From contig CBFDBT010000044.1 in the NCBI GenBank assembly GCA_965603115.1, positions 1 through 15,378 of the forward strand: a stretch of DNA of 15,378 nt. The letters run 5' to 3'. The stretch comes from CBFDBT01 sp965603115. Its GTDB lineage: Bacteria; Pseudomonadota; Alphaproteobacteria; Sphingomonadales; Kordiimonadaceae. Position 1 is the stretch's first letter; every line of letters starts with the position of its first letter. Under the pieces are notes generated by a model. The model was not told where the DNA came from, ran no database searches, and saw nothing but the letters and a program-made list of their open reading frames with translations. Made by a program: the position numbers and the translations under genes. Of this stretch, positions 15,070 through 15,378 are shown one piece after another.

Positions 15070-15378
15070 ATGCCCCTAAATAGTCCCCATATCTCTCGGG
15101 TCAGACAAACGCATAGGCTTCGAAATGCAGGGATTTTTGTGGCTGTCCTCGCCTTATCCAGCATTTTTGCAGTTCGTATTTTTGCGCAAAATAGTGAAGG
15201 CCCTGCCCCTCTTGTCAACGCTATAGCAGTTAACACTGACGTGATAAAAATGACTGAGATGTACAATCGCAGCCGCTCTTTTACTGGACGCGCTACGGCA
15301 AAACATATAAGCAAGCTTGGCTTTGAAATGGCGGGCACACTAAAATCCATCAATGTTGATTATGGGGATAGATTTAAA
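15070..15378 (+). CDS. RND efflux periplasmic adaptor (membrane fusion protein, HlyD/AcrA type), N-terminal part, cut by the window end
   Basis: The frame is open from ATG 15070 to the last base (103 codons). A short cytoplasmic head is followed by one hydrophobic anchor (about residues 20-40, AGIFVAVLALSSIFAV). Next comes the first beta-barrel/lipoyl strand pattern of adaptor proteins, with FTGRATAKHISKLGFEMAGT and then INVDYGDRFK, matching the family's xLGFxxxGxLxxxxVxxGDxVKKG. Adaptors join an inner-membrane RND pump to an outer-membrane channel; the pump gene should follow downstream outside the window. Stops in frame immediately upstream make this ATG the first possible start. The ribosome binding site is a weak purine run (AGAAAGAAAAAG). 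Likely controlled by the divergent TetR protein. Confidence 0.85.
   Translation, partial: MPLNSPHISRVRQTHRLRNAGIFVAVLALSSIFAVRIFAQNSEGPAPLVNAIAVNTDVIKMTEMYNRSRSFTGRATAKHISKLGFEMAGTLKSINVDYGDRFK

Noticed and set aside
14982..15353. 123-codon minus-strand open frame at the right edge
   Set aside because: It overlaps antisense the membrane fusion protein start and the tetR operator, and its translation resembles no family.

Overview
The window looks like chromosome of a marine-type alphaproteobacterium. The basis is the YIGPDRR-type signalling protein, the form of the RNase P RNA, moderate GC, and genes for 3-hydroxypropionate use and RND efflux. The exact lineage cannot be read from this sequence. 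I see no tRNA, insertion sequence, CRISPR array or integrase.

Left part (1-5200). The window opens inside a gamma-glutamyltransferase gene and carries its complete catalytic small subunit. Next comes about 400 bases holding what looks like the wreck of an APC-family amino-acid permease. It is followed by a class V (PLP) aminotransferase/desulfurase-like gene. After that is an exported S9-peptidase-like protein that has kept the propeller and the end of the hydrolase domain but lost the nucleophile segment. On the minus strand follows an orphan receiver-domain protein that lacks its phosphoacceptor aspartate.

Centre (5200-13530). A LysR-type regulator gene is divergent from a two-gene operon. 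The first gene is an iron-dependent alcohol dehydrogenase. The second is a 1801-residue fusion of acyl-CoA synthetase, enoyl-CoA hydratase and zinc-free enoyl-CoA reductase, recognisable as propionyl-CoA synthase (pcs). The natural reading is a substrate-induced module: the dehydrogenase interconverts malonate semialdehyde and 3-hydroxypropionate, and Pcs turns 3-hydroxypropionate into propionyl-CoA. A good rho-independent terminator follows pcs.

Right part (13530-15378). The RNase P RNA gene (rnpB, minus strand) is followed by a small lipoprotein, a TetR repressor, and the start of a divergent RND efflux adaptor gene cut by the window edge. A candidate operator lies between the last two.

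The most unexpected structure is a 19-base exact copy of the rnpB 3' end lying 8.2 kb away, in the same orientation, on the far side of the LysR/adh/pcs module. This is the arrangement left when an element integrates at the 3' end of an RNA gene, so the 3-hydroxypropionate module may be a genomic island at rnpB.
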